NCBI GenBank assembly: GCA_038210445.1
Contig: JBBQWQ010000005.1
Coordinates: forward strand, 62,001 to 126,000
Length of the DNA: 64,000 nt
Source of the DNA: JABFRG01 sp038210445
GTDB lineage: Bacteria > Myxococcota_A > Polyangia > Polyangiales > Polyangiaceae
Reading direction: 5' to 3'
Positions 63,574-64,000 of the stretch are shown here, piece after piece. The position numbers were made by a program, and so were the translations under genes. The notes under the pieces are model-generated. The model was not told the origin of the DNA. It saw only the letters and a program-made list of their open reading frames with translations, and ran no database searches. Position 1 is the first letter of the stretch. Each line of letters begins with the position of its first letter.

Positions 63574-63756
63574 TCATCCCCCGAAGAGGCGCCGTAAGAA
63601 AGAGGGATCCGCGTCGCCGGCCTTGGCGCTCCGCGTCTCTTCCTTGCAACGACAGCGATTCTCCGGACGAACGTCACCGAGCACGGCTTCGACGTGCATT
63701 CCGCAACCTGCGAACGTGGGCTTTCCGCACTTCGAACAATCGACGCGACGGCACAT
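63574..63756 (-). CDS. Small zinc-ribbon-like protein
   Basis: Predicted 60-residue protein: MCRRVDCSKCGKPTFAGCGMH at the N-terminus (Cys-Cys-Cys-His ligands) followed by VEAVLGDVRPENRCRCKEE. The Cys pattern suggests one or two bound zinc ions. Proteins of this kind are common and unassigned. A further short frame downstream on the same strand (63490-63570, ending KQAKPKKKRG) may be a remnant. The stretch 63351-63573 shows nothing else convincing. Confidence 0.7.
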   Translation of the reverse strand: MCRRVDCSKCGKPTFAGCGMHVEAVLGDVRPENRCRCKEETRSAKAGDADPSFLRRLFGG

Positions 63757-63838
63757 GATCCTTCTCCTCGTAGGGCATCGAGCCCTTCCGCATCGTAAGA
63801 GCCAGTGAACGCGTCCGAGGGTTCGCGGGTTTCTCGCC

Positions 63839-64000
63839 TCAGCGCGCGGGGCCGAGGAATGCGGCGTTTGCCAGCACCGCCTTCACCGCGGCCTTCACCC
63901 GCGCCTGCACCGCCGGAGGCACGTCGTCGGTCGTCACCCGCTGGCACGCAAGGAGCGCATGCTTCAGCGCGCTGCACGCGCGCGCGCACGAAGCGCACCC
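63839..64000 (-). CDS. C-terminal part of a Cys-containing helical protein, anti-sigma-like
   Basis: The minus-strand frame ending at 63839 is open to the window edge and reads GCASCARACSALKHALLACQ, then TTDDVPPAVQARVKAAVKAVL and a stop. The composition is clearly protein-like. The CxxCxxxC spacing in a helix resembles zinc-finger anti-sigma factors (ASD/zf-HC2 type), though the usual N-terminal His is not visible because the 5' end lies outside the window. Its partner sigma factor, if any, would be beyond 64000. Confidence 0.55.
   Translation of the reverse strand, partial: GCASCARACSALKHALLACQRVTTDDVPPAVQARVKAAVKAVLANAAFLGPAR

Noticed and set aside
63456..63998. Minus-strand 180-codon open frame
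   Set aside because: Overlaps the zinc-ribbon gene and the edge gene in another frame; its composition is Arg/Ala-rich and not protein-like.

Overview
The window looks like a chromosome segment from a GC-rich, Gram-negative myxobacterium, probably of the Polyangiales/Sorangiineae type. This rests on gene content rather than a marker gene: five Ser/Thr protein kinases (three with extracytoplasmic or TPR-like sensor regions and one inside a 1481-residue kinase/ATPase/GAF/sigma-54 activator), two FHA-type sigma-54 activators, many lipoproteins with Ser/Pro/Thr-rich linkers, a Tol-Pal cluster, outer-membrane barrels, a CorE-like copper ECF sigma factor and an ATP synthase whose b subunit carries a signal peptide. 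No rRNA, tRNA, CRISPR array or complete insertion sequence was seen.

Layout. 1-9.35 kb is a signalling island: a lipoprotein/IPT/PDZ/NuoH-like fusion, then on the minus strand a receptor kinase with a LivJ-type ligand-binding domain overlapping an FHA-sigma-54 activator, two lipoproteins and a second FHA-sigma-54 activator. 9.4-12.5 kb is accessory DNA: an eroded Rhs/Stv-like toxin end, a small possible immunity gene, and a second toxin tip with an overlapping downstream gene lying between two copies of a 246-bp lipoprotein segment. 12.5-17.0 kb holds a Uma2-type gene and a complete pal-tolQ-tolR-tolA/tonB-tolB operon. 17.3-19.1 kb has a Fur-like operator in front of a barrel protein and a one-haem cytochrome lipoprotein. 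19.4-24 kb is a partial ATP synthase operon (b', b, delta, alpha, gamma) without beta or epsilon; the alpha subunit has an unusual insertion of about 55 residues.

24-39 kb contains an MBL hydrolase, a lipoprotein peroxiredoxin, the giant sensor-activator with its outer-membrane partner, a Gly-rich DUF1565-like lipoprotein, an FGE/TPR protein and a YdeP-like molybdopterin oxidoreductase. 39.2-42.9 kb is a copper-handling module: a metal-binding lipoprotein, a TolC-like protein and a multicopper oxidase, all translationally coupled and divergent from the ECF sigma gene. 44.0-51.2 kb is a six-gene plus-strand run: aldo/keto reductase, CysQ-like phosphatase, FAD oxidoreductase, PPP-type lipoprotein phosphatase and two paralogous kinases with 28-Cys ectodomains. 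It meets, tail to tail, an ECF sigma/kinase pair. 54.6-64 kb is mostly ordinary metabolism and lipoproteins (cupin, Sel1-repeat protein, MFS transporter, two MDR oxidoreductases, L-lactate dehydrogenase, CBS protein) and ends inside a Cys-containing protein.

A common theme is signal flow from the envelope to transcription: extracytoplasmic sensors are joined to kinases, and kinases sit next to FHA or GAF sigma-54 activators or ECF sigma factors. All functions are read from motifs and neighbours; no database search was run.
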